Assembly: GCA_033762735.1 (NCBI GenBank)
Contig: JANRLJ010000174.1
Coordinates: 1-64,000, forward strand
DNA from: JANRLJ01 sp033762735
Lineage (GTDB): Bacteria; Chloroflexota; Anaerolineae; Aggregatilineales; Phototrophicaceae
DNA length: 64,000 bases
Direction of reading: 5' to 3'
In this document: piece after piece, positions 7,292 through 16,455 of the stretch
Layout of the letters: every line of letters starts with the position of its first letter
Numbering within the stretch: the stretch's first letter is position 1
Program-made: the position numbers and the translations under genes
Notes under the pieces: generated by a model
Told to the model about the DNA's origin: nothing
The model's database searches: none
Seen by the model: only the letters and a program-made list of their open reading frames with translations

Positions 7292-10200
7292 ATGCAGTTA
7301 ACCGGATTGCTTCAACTTCTCCGCGAAGACCGGCGTTATTTGGATTTTGTTGAGCGGCTGCGCAAGGGACAAACGCAGGCGTATAACGCCACCATTCTGC
7401 GGGCGGCACGGCCCTTTCTGGCGGCAGCACTGGCGCAGGACTGGGATGGCCCGGTTCTCTTTCTGACCTCACAGAGCAAACGCGCCCATAACGTCACCGG
7501 TCAGCTTCCGGTCTGGCTGGACGGCTCGGACGCTACCCGCCCGATTTTGCGCTTTTCCGAGCCGACACCGCATTTTTACGAGCGGGTTCCCTGGAGCACA
7601 GAAGCCATTCGCGGGCGCTTAGAAACACTGGCCGCATTAATGCCCCCCGGCGATACCAGTCCTGAGGCGAAACATCAACCCGTCATCATTGCCTCGGCGC
7701 GAGCACTGATGCAGCGCACCCTGCCTGTGCATCAGTTCCGGCGCGGATCGATGCTGCTGAAAGCGGGACAGCGCCATAACCTTGAAAAACTGCTGGCGAG
7801 CTGGGTCGCACTTGGTTATGAATCCACACCGATTGTGATCGAGCCGGGAACATTCAGCCGTCGCGGGGGCGTCATCGACATCTTCCCGATTGCGGCGGAA
7901 CGGCCAACGCGCCTCGAATTTTTCGATGACGAAATCGACACCCTCAAGCTGTTCGATGTCTCCACACAGCGCACCGACCGTGAAGTGAAACAGGTCGGCA
8001 TCACACCTGCACGGGAAGCACTGCCCACCAATGGCACACAGGTCGCGGCTGATCTGGCCGAATGGTTCAGCAACCTCACGCCCGCCGAAGACGACATGAC
8101 CGGGCCAGCGGTTGATCTGGAACCGCTTAAAGCCGGGAACACTTTCCCCTACCTGGAACATTATCTGCCCTATATGGTGCCCAACCCGGTCAGCCTGCTG
8201 GATTACGCACCGCCAGGGACGCTGATCGTGCTGGAAGATCGGGACGATTTACGCGCCGTGATGGAAGAAATCGCCACAGCCGCCATCAGGACGCGCCAAG
8301 AACAGCTCAGCGCCGGGCAGATTTCGCCCGATCATCCCCAGCCATATCTCGACTGGGAAATGCTGGAAAGTGCATTCTCAAACTTCACGGTCGTCGAACT
8401 CTCCCTACACAGTGAAGGGGCGCTCTCCAGCCTGTTTTCGCCCGGTGAGCGCTTTGGCGGGCAGCTTCGCCCCATGCTCACACGCCTGCGTGATCGGCGT
8501 GGACGTGAGGGGCGCGTAGTGGTCGTCACCGGGCAGGCCGGGCGGCTGACCGAAATCTGGTACGAGCAGGATTCATCAGCCTACATTCCGACCGTAAACG
8601 ACCTGCCGCAGCCACCGGGCGAAGGAACGCTGGTCTTCGTCAACGGGACGCTGCAGGAAGGCTGGACGCTCAATACAGGCAGCGGCGCAGATGGCGGCGC
8701 AGATGGCGGCGCTTCCGCCCGCAAAACTCATCTCATCACCGATGCCGAAATCTTTGGCTGGAATCGGCCAGAGCCGCGCCGCCGCAAAGCGGCCAAACGC
8801 GCCCGCCTGCCCGAAAGCGAATACGCCGACTGGAAACCGGGCGACATCGTGGTGCATGTCGATTACGGCATCGGGCAGTTCGTGGGGATGCAGCATCGCA
8901 CTGTCGAAGGCAACGAGCGCGAATATCTCGTGATTCAGTACGAGGGCACTGATACGCTGTTCGTGCCGATTCATCAGGCCGACCGCCTCACCCGCTACAT
9001 CGGCGCGGATGATACACCACCACACTTGAACAAGCTCGGCCAACCGGATTGGGGACGCACCCGTTCCCGCGCCAGCAAAGCGGTTGAGGAAGAAGCCAAA
9101 GGGTTGCTGGAACTGTACGCGCAGCGTGCTTCCACACAGGGGTACGCCTTCCAGCCGGACACCCACTGGCAGCATGAACTGGAAGCCAGTTTCCCATTTG
9201 TGGAAACGGAAGATCAGTTGAAAGCAGTACGGGCGGTCAAAGCCGATATGGAAGCAGCGCACCCGATGGATCGGCTGATCTGCGGGGACGTGGGCTATGG
9301 CAAAACCGAGGTCGCGCTGCGAGCGGCCTTTAAAGCGGTGATGGATCATAAACAGGTCGCCATTCTCGTGCCGACAACGGTTCTGGCGCAGCAGCATTAT
9401 GAGACGTTCAAAAATCGGCTGGCGTCGTTCCCGGTCGTGGTCGAGGTCATGTCGCGCTTCCGCACGAAGGAGGACCTGGACAAAATTCTGCCCCGCCTGG
9501 CCGAAGGCGAGATCGACATCATCATCGGCACCCATCGGATTCTGTCTGACGATGTGCGGATGAAAGACCTGGGGCTGATGATTATCGACGAGGAACAGCG
9601 CTTCGGCGTAAAGCAGAAGGAGCACTTCAAGCGCCTGCGCACCCAGGTCGATGTGCTGACTCTCACAGCCACGCCGATTCCGCGCACACTCTACATGAGT
9701 CTCACTGGCGTGCGCGACATCAGCATGATCCAGACACCGCCGGAAGAACGCCTCCCGGTGATTACGCATGTGGGCGAATTCGACGAAGGCTTGCTGCGGC
9801 AGGCCATCATGCGCGAACTGGAGCGCGATGGTCAGGTGTTCTTTGTCCACAACCGCATCCGCACCATCGACCACCTCCGCGACAAGCTGGAAGAAACAGT
9901 GCCGGAAGCGCGCGTTGCCACTGGACACGGACAGATGAACGAGCGTCAGCTAGAGCCGATCATGACCGCGTTCGCGCACGGCGAGTATGATGTCCTGTTG
10001 AGCACCGCCATCATCGAGAGCGGCATCGACATTCCCAACGCCAACACCCTGATTGTGGATCGGGCGGATATGTTCGGTCTGGCGCAGTTATATCAGCTTC
10101 GCGGGCGCGTGGGGCGCAGTGCCCAGCAGGCCTATGCTTACTTCTTCCACTCTGGCAACCGCCGCCTGACGGAAGAAGCGCGGGCACGGCTGGATACGCT

Positions 10201-10852
10201 GGCGGAAAACAGCCATCTGGGCGCGGGCTTTCAGATCGCCATGCGTGACCTCGAACTGCGCGGCGCGGGCGACATCCTCAGCACCCGCCAGACCGGGCAG
10301 GTGGCGGCGGTCGGGCTGCATCTGTACACGCAGATGCTCACGCAGGCCATCCGTAAACTGCGCGGTGAAACCGATCAGACTCCGCTCCCGGTCGCCTCGA
10401 CAACGGGCATCGTCATCGACCTGCCGATTCCGGCCTATATCCCAGCGGACTGGATTCCCGAAATGGCGCTGCGGCTCCAGATTTACCGCCGCATCGGTGG
10501 TCTGAGCACCCAGCAGGATGTGAACGTCATGCGGGACGAACTGCGCGACCGCTTCGGCCAGCTTCCGATTGCGGTCGATGGGCTGCTGTATCAGATCGAA
10601 GTCAAGGTGCTGGCGCAGGCGGCGAACGCGACGCATGTGATGGCGCGGGACGGCAGCATTCAGATCAGACTGCCCTATCTGGCCGAGGTCAACCGTCCCT
10701 CGCTGGAACAGCAGTTGGGGTATGAGGTGGAAGTCAGCCGCACCGCTGTGACACTGCCCCTGAATGATCTGTGGCAGATCAGGCTGATTGATGTGCTTGG
10801 CGAGCTGGCGCAAGGGGTACGCGCTGGCATGATGATGGGCGGCGGTCTATAA
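7292..10852 (+). CDS. mfd: Transcription-repair coupling factor (Mfd)
   Basis: A DNA translocase that removes RNA polymerase stalled at lesions and recruits UvrA for nucleotide excision repair. 1186 residues, full length for the family. Order: UvrB-like domain (residues ~1-330), linker, RNA-polymerase-interacting domain (near 510-580, PGDIVVHVDYGIGQF), RecG-like helicase with Walker A GDVGYGKTE (~664), DEEQ box (~765) and TATPIPR (~792), second helicase lobe with ESGIDIPNANT and QLRGRVGRS, then the C-terminal TRCF domain that masks the UvrA surface. An AGGGGG ribosome site 11 bases upstream supports the ATG at 7292; the longer frame from 7214 adds unrelated residues. The linker near residue 467 carries a short GADGGADGGA repeat, probably flexible. 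Confidence 0.95.
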   Translation: MQLTGLLQLLREDRRYLDFVERLRKGQTQAYNATILRAARPFLAAALAQDWDGPVLFLTSQSKRAHNVTGQLPVWLDGSDATRPILRFSEPTPHFYERVPWSTEAIRGRLETLAALMPPGDTSPEAKHQPVIIASARALMQRTLPVHQFRRGSMLLKAGQRHNLEKLLASWVALGYESTPIVIEPGTFSRRGGVIDIFPIAAERPTRLEFFDDEIDTLKLFDVSTQRTDREVKQVGITPAREALPTNGTQVAADLAEWFSNLTPAEDDMTGPAVDLEPLKAGNTFPYLEHYLPYMVPNPVSLLDYAPPGTLIVLEDRDDLRAVMEEIATAAIRTRQEQLSAGQISPDHPQPYLDWEMLESAFSNFTVVELSLHSEGALSSLFSPGERFGGQLRPMLTRLRDRRGREGRVVVVTGQAGRLTEIWYEQDSSAYIPTVNDLPQPPGEGTLVFVNGTLQEGWTLNTGSGADGGADGGASARKTHLITDAEIFGWNRPEPRRRKAAKRARLPESEYADWKPGDIVVHVDYGIGQFVGMQHRTVEGNEREYLVIQYEGTDTLFVPIHQADRLTRYIGADDTPPHLNKLGQPDWGRTRSRASKAVEEEAKGLLELYAQRASTQGYAFQPDTHWQHELEASFPFVETEDQLKAVRAVKADMEAAHPMDRLICGDVGYGKTEVALRAAFKAVMDHKQVAILVPTTVLAQQHYETFKNRLASFPVVVEVMSRFRTKEDLDKILPRLAEGEIDIIIGTHRILSDDVRMKDLGLMIIDEEQRFGVKQKEHFKRLRTQVDVLTLTATPIPRTLYMSLTGVRDISMIQTPPEERLPVITHVGEFDEGLLRQAIMRELERDGQVFFVHNRIRTIDHLRDKLEETVPEARVATGHGQMNERQLEPIMTAFAHGEYDVLLSTAIIESGIDIPNANTLIVDRADMFGLAQLYQLRGRVGRSAQQAYAYFFHSGNRRLTEEARARLDTLAENSHLGAGFQIAMRDLELRGAGDILSTRQTGQVAAVGLHLYTQMLTQAIRKLRGETDQTPLPVASTTGIVIDLPIPAYIPADWIPEMALRLQIYRRIGGLSTQQDVNVMRDELRDRFGQLPIAVDGLLYQIEVKVLAQAANATHVMARDGSIQIRLPYLAEVNRPSLEQQLGYEVEVSRTAVTLPLNDLWQIRLIDVLGELAQGVRAGMMMGGGL

Positions 10853-10889
10853 GAATAGGAGTTACGCACTTGCAGGTTGTTGTTCTCGT

Positions 10890-10916
10890 TAGGCGGGTTT
10901 GAAACCCGCCCCTACA
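10890..10916. repeat. Palindromic intergenic repeat after mfd
   Basis: AGGCGGGTTT, a single G, then AAACCCGCCCCTACA. The perfect 9-bp arms could fold and slow transcription past mfd, but no T-run follows. The right edge CCCCTACA is the complement of the GTAGGGG family edge. Confidence 0.65.
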
Positions 10917-10961
10917 AATGGGGAACTGCGTAAGTTCTAAAGAAATCATGATGGATTGCTG

Positions 10962-10987
10962 GAGGGGCGAGTGGCGACTCGCCCTTC
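10962..10987. repeat. Palindromic intergenic repeat, second copy after mfd
   Basis: GAGGGGCGAGT, then GGC, then GACTCGCCCTTC: arms GGGCGAGT/GACTCGCCC. It lies about 50 bases from the previous copy in the mfd/YbaK gap (10853-11081), which holds no gene that I can see. Confidence 0.65.
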
Positions 10988-11081
10988 CCTTTCACAAGGC
11001 TGATACTTTGTTTACAAGGATCACTTACGGCGACAACGCTTAAATCATTGCTCATTGCCCATCGCTTCATCGACTCATTTT

Positions 11082-11591
11082 TCAATCCTCGCGCCGCACA
11101 TCCGTAAGCTGGCCGCCCGTCGCTTCCATCAGTTGCGCCAGCGTGATCGGGAAGATCGTATTGGCTGAACCTGCCGCCGCGTATAACTGATCGTAGCGCT
11201 GGAGCGATTCATCGACATAGCGGGGAATGCCAGGAGTGCGATGACCGAACGGGGGAACACCACCCGGCGCATACCCATAAATGGCGATACATTCTTCGCT
11301 GGTGGCTGTCCTGACCTTCTTGCGCCCGACGCTGAACAGCGCGGCGATCTTGCGGTCGTCAATGCGCTGGTCGCCGCTTGCCAGTACCAGAATGGGCTTG
11401 CCTTCCACCAGAAAGGCGATGCTTTTCACAATCTGCCCCAGTTCGCAGCCAATCGCATCCGCCGCCATCTGAGACGTCGCAGTCGATTCCTCAAAGGTGC
11501 GGATTGGAAGGTCGAGGTTCAGCCGTCGCATTTCCTCTGCAACATGCGCCGGGGTCAGCGGTTCAGTTGGAAGGTCGGCGTGTGGCTCCAT
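11082..11591 (-). CDS. YbaK/aminoacyl-tRNA deacylase-like protein
   Basis: 169 residues with the YbaK/EbsC editing fold. Seen: the helix start TSQMAADAIGCELGQIVKSI (residues ~39-58) containing the conserved lysine K56, the strand KPILVLASGDQRID, and the loop GYAPGGVPPFGH near residues 107-117 that is diagnostic for the family. Relatives hydrolyse mischarged tRNAs (for example Cys-tRNA-Pro or Ala-tRNA-Pro) in trans. Which substrate this one uses is not decided by the sequence. The gene is convergent with mfd and divergent from the macrodomain gene, with about 120 bases of shared upstream region. No ribosome site stands out before the ATG. Confidence 0.8.
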   Translation of the reverse strand: MEPHADLPTEPLTPAHVAEEMRRLNLDLPIRTFEESTATSQMAADAIGCELGQIVKSIAFLVEGKPILVLASGDQRIDDRKIAALFSVGRKKVRTATSEECIAIYGYAPGGVPPFGHRTPGIPRYVDESLQRYDQLYAAAGSANTIFPITLAQLMEATGGQLTDVRRED

Positions 11592-11712
11592 TGTTGCGGA
11601 TGTCCCTTTCGTTGCATCAGCCTCGGAAACGTGCGATACTCAAATAGAATTGATCGATTTTCCTACGGAATTATCCCTCAAAGCGAACCTTGAGGAAGTG
11701 TGTCTGGCTGCT

Positions 11713-12294
11713 ATGACCTTCTCAGCGTTAACCCGAGTCAAAGTCAACGAAACCGTGATTGAGCTTATCAAGGGTGACATCACGAAGCAAGAAACGGACG
11801 CGATTGTAAACGCGGCCAACTCATCCCTGCTGGGGGGCGGCGGCGTGGATGGCGCGATTCACCGCGCAGCTGGCCCCGAACTTCTGGCAGAAACGCGCAC
11901 CCTGGGCGGTTGCGAAACCGGGAATGCCAAAATCAGCAAAGGCTATAAACTGCCCGCCAAGCATGTGATACATGCGGTTGGCCCGATTTATCGCAAGGGT
12001 GATCCCTCTGTGCCGCGCCTGCTTGCCAGCGCCTACCATCGCAGTCTGGAAATTGCAGCGGAACACAATCTGCATTCGGTCGCGCTGCCTGCCATCAGCA
12101 CAGGTATCTATGGTTATCCGATTGCAGAAGCCGCGCCTATCGCGCTGAAAACCGTTCTCGATTTTGCAGCGGAAGACACGAGCATCACCCTGATTCGCTT
12201 CGTCCTCTTTACGGATGCTGTCCTGGATGCCTTCGCCGACGCGCTGGAAGAACTGAGCGCAGAGCGGGATGACGTCGTGCCGCTTGATGGCTGA
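11713..12294 (+). CDS. Macrodomain protein, ADP-ribose hydrolase-like
   Basis: 193 residues, a single macrodomain of the MacroD/YmdB type. Visible are the adenine/ribose-binding strand IKGDITKQETDAIVNAANSS (N33-A-A-N36), the glycine-rich loop GGGGVDGAIHRAAG at residues 41-54 and the phosphate loop PAISTGIYGYP. Such enzymes remove ADP-ribose from proteins or deacetylate O-acetyl-ADP-ribose. The N-terminus is placed at the ATG at 11713, since the open frame extends 72 codons further into sequence antisense to the neighbouring YbaK gene. The only ribosome-site candidate, GAGGAAG, lies about 14 bases upstream, so expression may be low. It ends 17 bases before the convergent marR-like gene. Confidence 0.85.
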   Translation: MTFSALTRVKVNETVIELIKGDITKQETDAIVNAANSSLLGGGGVDGAIHRAAGPELLAETRTLGGCETGNAKISKGYKLPAKHVIHAVGPIYRKGDPSVPRLLASAYHRSLEIAAEHNLHSVALPAISTGIYGYPIAEAAPIALKTVLDFAAEDTSITLIRFVLFTDAVLDAFADALEELSAERDDVVPLDG

Positions 12295-12311
12295 GCCTGA
12301 CGGGTGAAGTC

Positions 12312-12758
12312 TTATTCCAGCGTCCCCAGATTTTGCAGCGTGACCAGAACGGACTGGAACACTTCATATTCCCGCTGGTCAAAAATGGCGTTGAGCTGCG
12401 CATCAATCTGGCGAGCGCTGTTGAGCACCTCATCCTTCAAGGCGCGGGCATTATCCTTCAGATAAATGCGCACTGCACGGCGGTCGGTTTCATCTGGACG
12501 ACGTTCAATTAACCCTTTCTGCTGTAATTTGTCCAGGTTCGGCGTAAAAGAGGTCGCCGCCCTTCCTACCGCACGCGCCAGTTCTGAGGCGTGCTGCCCA
12601 TCCTTCTCATAGAGTGCCCGCAGGATATACCATTCAATTACCGTTAAATGTGCTGGGCGAATGTACTGCCTGAAGTACTGATCCACACTCCGCAGCGCAA
12701 CGTCGAGATTGCACCACACTGACCCTTCAAATCGAAGCATTGTTTTCGTTTCAGTCAT
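12312..12758 (-). CDS. MarR-family transcriptional regulator
   Basis: 148 residues with the MarR winged-helix arrangement: N-terminal dimer helix, the stretch LTVIEWYILRALYE, a helix-turn-helix in ASELARAVGRAATSFTPNLD (recognition helix ~residues 65-80), the wing KGLIERRPDETDRRAVRIYL and a long C-terminal helix. The DxR motif of the wing (DETDRR) is intact. MarR proteins bind as dimers to palindromes and release DNA on binding small phenolic or oxidised ligands; the ligand is unknown here. It is transcribed away from the FHA/glycosyltransferase group, and a small inverted repeat overlaps its own start codon, suggesting autoregulation. Confidence 0.85.
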   Translation of the reverse strand: MTETKTMLRFEGSVWCNLDVALRSVDQYFRQYIRPAHLTVIEWYILRALYEKDGQHASELARAVGRAATSFTPNLDKLQQKGLIERRPDETDRRAVRIYLKDNARALKDEVLNSARQIDAQLNAIFDQREYEVFQSVLVTLQNLGTLE

Positions 12759-12771
12759 AGTAGGAAACTAT
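12757..12771. promoter_or_regulatory. Possible MarR operator
   Basis: ATAGT, five bases, ACTAT: an inverted repeat overlapping the start codon of the marR-like gene. Short, so only suggestive. Confidence 0.3.
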
Positions 12772-12841
12772 AATAACAGAACAAGTTAATGAAGGCTGGA
12801 AATTGTATGAGTTTTTGATAAATTAACTTAACCTTATATTT

Positions 12842-13231
12842 TTAACGATTTGAAGCAATCCGTGTAATGAACACATCCAGATTTGCCAGGCTCAGTTTAT
12901 CGCCTGAATTCAGATTATAGGGAATTTGTGGTGTGAGGCGTTTGCCATTAATGAACGTTCCATTAACAGAATCAAGATCAATAATCTGTACTAAACCTTT
13001 ATGGCGCACCAGAACCGCATGACGGCGGGAAACGCCTCTTTCCTGGGCGCTGTGTTCGGCCAGATCAATATCGGGTGTGTAGCTGCTGCTGTTGTCTGAT
13101 CGTCCCAGGATATAGCCTTCGACACCGGGGGCAGGGACGCGAAAATCCGGCGGGGCACTGTCGGTCAGTAACCCATCCTGCACCACGCGAAGTTCAATGA
13201 TTCCGCTGGCCTGCATCCCCTGTTTAAACAA
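12842..13231 (-). CDS. FHA-domain protein
   Basis: 129 residues with one forkhead-associated domain, which binds phosphothreonine peptides. The signature residues are present: GYILGRS (the GR pair), ERGVSRRHAVL (the SxxH block) and the DSVNGTFING loop. It would act as a cytosolic adaptor for Ser/Thr kinase signalling; no kinase gene is in the window. The start is set at TTG (13231), because GGAGGT at 13237-13242 stands five bases away, far better than anything near the upstream frame start (13360), which would overlap the glycosyltransferase gene. An ATG five codons inside (13216) is the alternative. It follows the glycosyltransferase gene by 64 bases in the same direction and may be cotranscribed. 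Confidence 0.85.
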   Translation of the reverse strand: MFKQGMQASGIIELRVVQDGLLTDSAPPDFRVPAPGVEGYILGRSDNSSSYTPDIDLAEHSAQERGVSRRHAVLVRHKGLVQIIDLDSVNGTFINGKRLTPQIPYNLNSGDKLSLANLDVFITRIASNR

Positions 13232-13295
13232 CCCACACCTCCGACGATGAAATGTTATCCGAACATTATAACCCTGACACGCTGGTTTGTGAAAA

Positions 13296-16070
13296 TTAGG
13301 GCATGGTCTCAATTTCGATATAATCGTGATTATCAGAATCCCGATTGTCCGTCGCCCCACTTACCCGGAGCCGCTCCCCATTTTCCTGTACATACAGACC
13401 GATTCGCACCGTTGTGGCAGTATTCACCCCCTCAAAGCGATAGCGATCCACAATAAACTCCCCCGGCACCCACAGGGAGGTCGGATAAGCGTTGTCCTGC
13501 GGCATCGTGTCGCGCTGGGCAAGGCGCGTCTCCGAAGCGTCATCCACGTGCACGAAAACGGTGTAATCCGTCTCGACGCTTTGCAGTGCCTCCCACATGA
13601 GTTCAAGCGTCAACCCGCCGTTTTCCTGCCGCAGGCTGTAGCCGCGCAGCCGAATCACATCCCCTAAAACTACTTCTGATGGCTGGTCAAAGGCTGGCGC
13701 ATCAAAAACACGGGCGATTTCAGCAATCTCGATCTGGCCGATTTCGGCTTCGGCCTGTTGGGTTCTCAATTTCAGGGTGTACCGTCCGGCAGCAAGATCG
13801 CGCGGCAAACGCTGGCGCAGGCGGTGCGTCAGCACTTCGCCGTCCAACCATTCCGGTGGGCTATAATCCTCACGCACGGGCTGTCCGCTCCATAGGACAA
13901 TTGCCTCAGCCTCGCGCTGCAACACCAGCTCAACTGACAGCGATTCACGCGGCTGAGCAGAAGGCACAGCGTCCCACAGCAGCGTCAGCGGCAGAACCTC
14001 ACCGGGTCGAGCCGACTCCGATGGCCTGTTCCAACCGGCCAGACGAACACCAGCCGCCATTTCCACTGACGCACGAACATCCACCGACACTGACTCGACA
14101 GCTGGGAATAGCGCTGGCCGCGTGACATTTAGGGTGCCGATCTGCGCCGTGATCCCGGCAAATTCGCTTTCGGCGTTCTGATAGGTCAGATAGGTGCCAC
14201 TGTCCCGATCAACCCACATGATAAACAGCGGATACTCGCCTGGTGGCGTTCCCGGCAGCACAACAACACCCATGCGCTGCATCATGGTTTCGCCCGGTCG
14301 CCACAGAGTCGTACCCAGCAGGAAGGCGTCCGATATGCTCAGCACTGCTCCGGTTGTATCACGCAGTTCCAGAATAGGGCGCAGACGGGCATACGGTGGC
14401 GGCTGGTCGACACGCCACTGCATCGTCACCTGTCCACTGTCCCCGGCGCGTACAGGCTGGCTGTCCAACCCGACAAAGGTCATATAGGGATTGCGCGTTT
14501 CGGTCACGGCGCGTCGCTCCACCACATCGCCAGGAATTCGATAGGCATAAAACGCAGGCGCACCATCCGGGCCAGGAGGGACATCTGCAATCGCCCATTC
14601 CGCCCGCAACGCGGACCAGCTTTCGCGCGGGGCAGTGTTGGTGAAAACAACCAGCGCTGTTTTATCGGGCGGCGGCAGGAACAGGCTGTCTGTACCCAGC
14701 CACGTCACCGTCCCATTCCAGCCCGTGATGATGGTCGGATGTTCGCGATGATAGGAGGCAATATACACCAGTGTATTTTCGTCCACATGCGCGGGCAGCC
14801 ATTCGGCGACGGCTGCTAAATCACCGTCCGCCTGATAGAACAAATCCGCCCGGTTCGCCCATCGGAAATAATCGCGCCCGACCAGCAGCGCCCCAATGAA
14901 CAGCACACTCAACAGAAATACCAGTGAAGTCGTGCCAGCGATGCCTCTGTGCCTCTGCGGTTCATCCTTTTTCAGCCAGTACTGTACGCCATCAGCCACC
15001 GCCGCAAAACCAATCGCCACCAGCACAAAAATGAGCGGCACCATCCCAAGTGACCGCATGTGATTGGGTGGCAGACCGCCGACGGAAATCACACTTGGGA
15101 TCACCATCAGCGGCGACATCAACGCCAGAATACAGGCAGCACGTTCGGCGGGTGTGCCCTTCCCGCGTACCAGAGACCATGCGGCAGCGGTCAATCCGAC
15201 CAGCATCAGCAGGCCTTCCGGCAGCGTGAGATACGGTCGTCCGGGAGCGTTATAGCGCACATAGCCCTCGCCCTCAATGAAGAACATGCGCAGATGCAGC
15301 CGCACACTTTCCAGCAGAGTCACATCGCTGCCAGTGTTCGTGACTTCAGACAGCCGTCCCATAAAGATGTCGGGGTAGCGCAGGGCATAGAGGATGATGG
15401 GAACGGCGGTTAACCCCATCGCCGTGAAGAAGACAAGCCCCTGGCGCAGGCGCAATCCTCGCCTGTTCCGGTCGATCAGAAGCAGGGAAAAACCGCCCAA
15501 AAACAGCCACAGCGGGAACAGGCGCGAGGCCATATAGGTGTACAGCGCCAGCCCTGCGAAAAACCCGCCTATCGCCAGCCAGAGCCAGCCGCGCCGTTTA
15601 TTCAACCCCTGCCACAGAAACAGCAGGCCAAGTGCCTGGAACAGCGGCAGTGCCGAGGAACGAAATGCCTGCCGACTGATGTAAATCTGATGAAAGGAGA
15701 CAGCCATCATTACGCCAACTGCAAGGCCAATCAGGAGTCCGCGCTCCCCCCTGAACATGGCGCGACCCAACGCCGCCGCCGCGACCGTCAAGAGATTGCA
15801 ATACACGCTCAGCAGTTGCAGCGAGAAGATGTCATCGGCTACAAAGCGCAGCAGGGGCACGCTCAGGTAATGATAGAGTGTTTCGCGTCCCTGATAGCTG
15901 TTGGCAATTGGAAAGAGGTTCGCGCCGCCGAACGCGATGCTGCGGGCGATGAGCAGTTCCGCCCCTTCATCGTAGTGCGGGCCGGGCGGATACGTCTCTA
16001 ACTGCCAGATGCGCAAAAACGCCGCCACCAGCAGCACGACCAGCATCGTCCATAAAAACGTTCTGCGCAT
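13296..16070 (-). CDS. Large membrane glycosyltransferase, GT39/ArnT-like
   Basis: 924 residues. The N-terminal half is a polytopic membrane domain of the dolichyl-phosphate-mannose/PMT type with the catalytic-looking acidic pair in GPHYDEGAELL (residues ~31-41) in the first extracytoplasmic loop, followed by about ten hydrophobic segments. The C-terminal half (from ~430) lies outside the membrane and looks like several beta-sandwich modules. These enzymes transfer a sugar from a lipid-phosphate donor to a protein or lipid on the outer face. AGGACT before the ATG supports the start. Around residues 369-377 the sequence KDEPQRHRGIAG is the translation of a CACAGAG-type dispersed repeat, apparently inserted in frame after a membrane segment. 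Acceptor and donor are unknown. Confidence 0.75.
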   Translation of the reverse strand: MRRTFLWTMLVVLLVAAFLRIWQLETYPPGPHYDEGAELLIARSIAFGGANLFPIANSYQGRETLYHYLSVPLLRFVADDIFSLQLLSVYCNLLTVAAAALGRAMFRGERGLLIGLAVGVMMAVSFHQIYISRQAFRSSALPLFQALGLLFLWQGLNKRRGWLWLAIGGFFAGLALYTYMASRLFPLWLFLGGFSLLLIDRNRRGLRLRQGLVFFTAMGLTAVPIILYALRYPDIFMGRLSEVTNTGSDVTLLESVRLHLRMFFIEGEGYVRYNAPGRPYLTLPEGLLMLVGLTAAAWSLVRGKGTPAERAACILALMSPLMVIPSVISVGGLPPNHMRSLGMVPLIFVLVAIGFAAVADGVQYWLKKDEPQRHRGIAGTTSLVFLLSVLFIGALLVGRDYFRWANRADLFYQADGDLAAVAEWLPAHVDENTLVYIASYHREHPTIITGWNGTVTWLGTDSLFLPPPDKTALVVFTNTAPRESWSALRAEWAIADVPPGPDGAPAFYAYRIPGDVVERRAVTETRNPYMTFVGLDSQPVRAGDSGQVTMQWRVDQPPPYARLRPILELRDTTGAVLSISDAFLLGTTLWRPGETMMQRMGVVVLPGTPPGEYPLFIMWVDRDSGTYLTYQNAESEFAGITAQIGTLNVTRPALFPAVESVSVDVRASVEMAAGVRLAGWNRPSESARPGEVLPLTLLWDAVPSAQPRESLSVELVLQREAEAIVLWSGQPVREDYSPPEWLDGEVLTHRLRQRLPRDLAAGRYTLKLRTQQAEAEIGQIEIAEIARVFDAPAFDQPSEVVLGDVIRLRGYSLRQENGGLTLELMWEALQSVETDYTVFVHVDDASETRLAQRDTMPQDNAYPTSLWVPGEFIVDRYRFEGVNTATTVRIGLYVQENGERLRVSGATDNRDSDNHDYIEIETMP
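14944..14962. repeat. CACAGAG-type repeat inside a coding sequence
   Basis: CCTCTGTGCCTCTGCGGTT on the plus strand; the complement AACCGCAGAGGCACAGAGG is read in frame as EPQRHRG in the glycosyltransferase. Related non-coding pieces are at 54936-54970 and 57784-57811. Confidence 0.55.
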
Positions 16071-16227
16071 CGCGTCTAGTCCTCGAAAAGCCGGAGAAAT
16101 CTAGCGGGTTCTCATGCGCAGATCAAGGCGCAAACAATAGCACAAAAATTCATGGGATTTTCGGAACCTATCGGTTGGCGCGAGGTACAATAAGGTTCAC
16201 AGGAAAGGTTAGGTGGAATGGGAAAAT

Positions 16228-16455
16228 ATGATGACAGGGGCTGTGTATGAGCAGGGGCTGTACCTGCGCGATGGTTATCTTGTCCTGACGGAAGCGGCAA
16301 TCCGCACGCTCAACGAAGCTGGCCTGAGCGGCGAAATGACCGATAGTGCACGGAAAGGACTGATCCTGACCGAAGCCAGCCGCTTTCAGGAAATTCTTGA
16401 CGCTTTTGGTCTGCTGATGGAACGGCTGTCGAAGCAGAACGCCTACTCCTGCTGA
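16228..16455 (+). CDS. Small uncharacterised protein
   Basis: 75 residues, cytosolic, mostly helical by eye (AAIRTLNEAGLSGEMTD, then FQEILDAFGLLMERL). No family recognised. GTG at 16213, ATG at 16228 and ATG at 16231 compete as starts; AGGTGG at 16211-16216 favours the ATG at 16228. The 3' end overlaps the end of the convergent membrane gene at 16443 by 13 bases. The coding bias resembles the neighbours, so I believe it is expressed, but nothing indicates its role. Confidence 0.45.
   Translation: MMTGAVYEQGLYLRDGYLVLTEAAIRTLNEAGLSGEMTDSARKGLILTEASRFQEILDAFGLLMERLSKQNAYSC

Noticed and set aside
8692..8712. Short tandem repeat coding GADGGADGGA
   Set aside because: A small in-frame linker variation in mfd, not a mobile repeat.
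8576..9928. A 450-codon open frame on the minus strand
   Set aside because: Antisense to mfd, which is beyond doubt the gene here.
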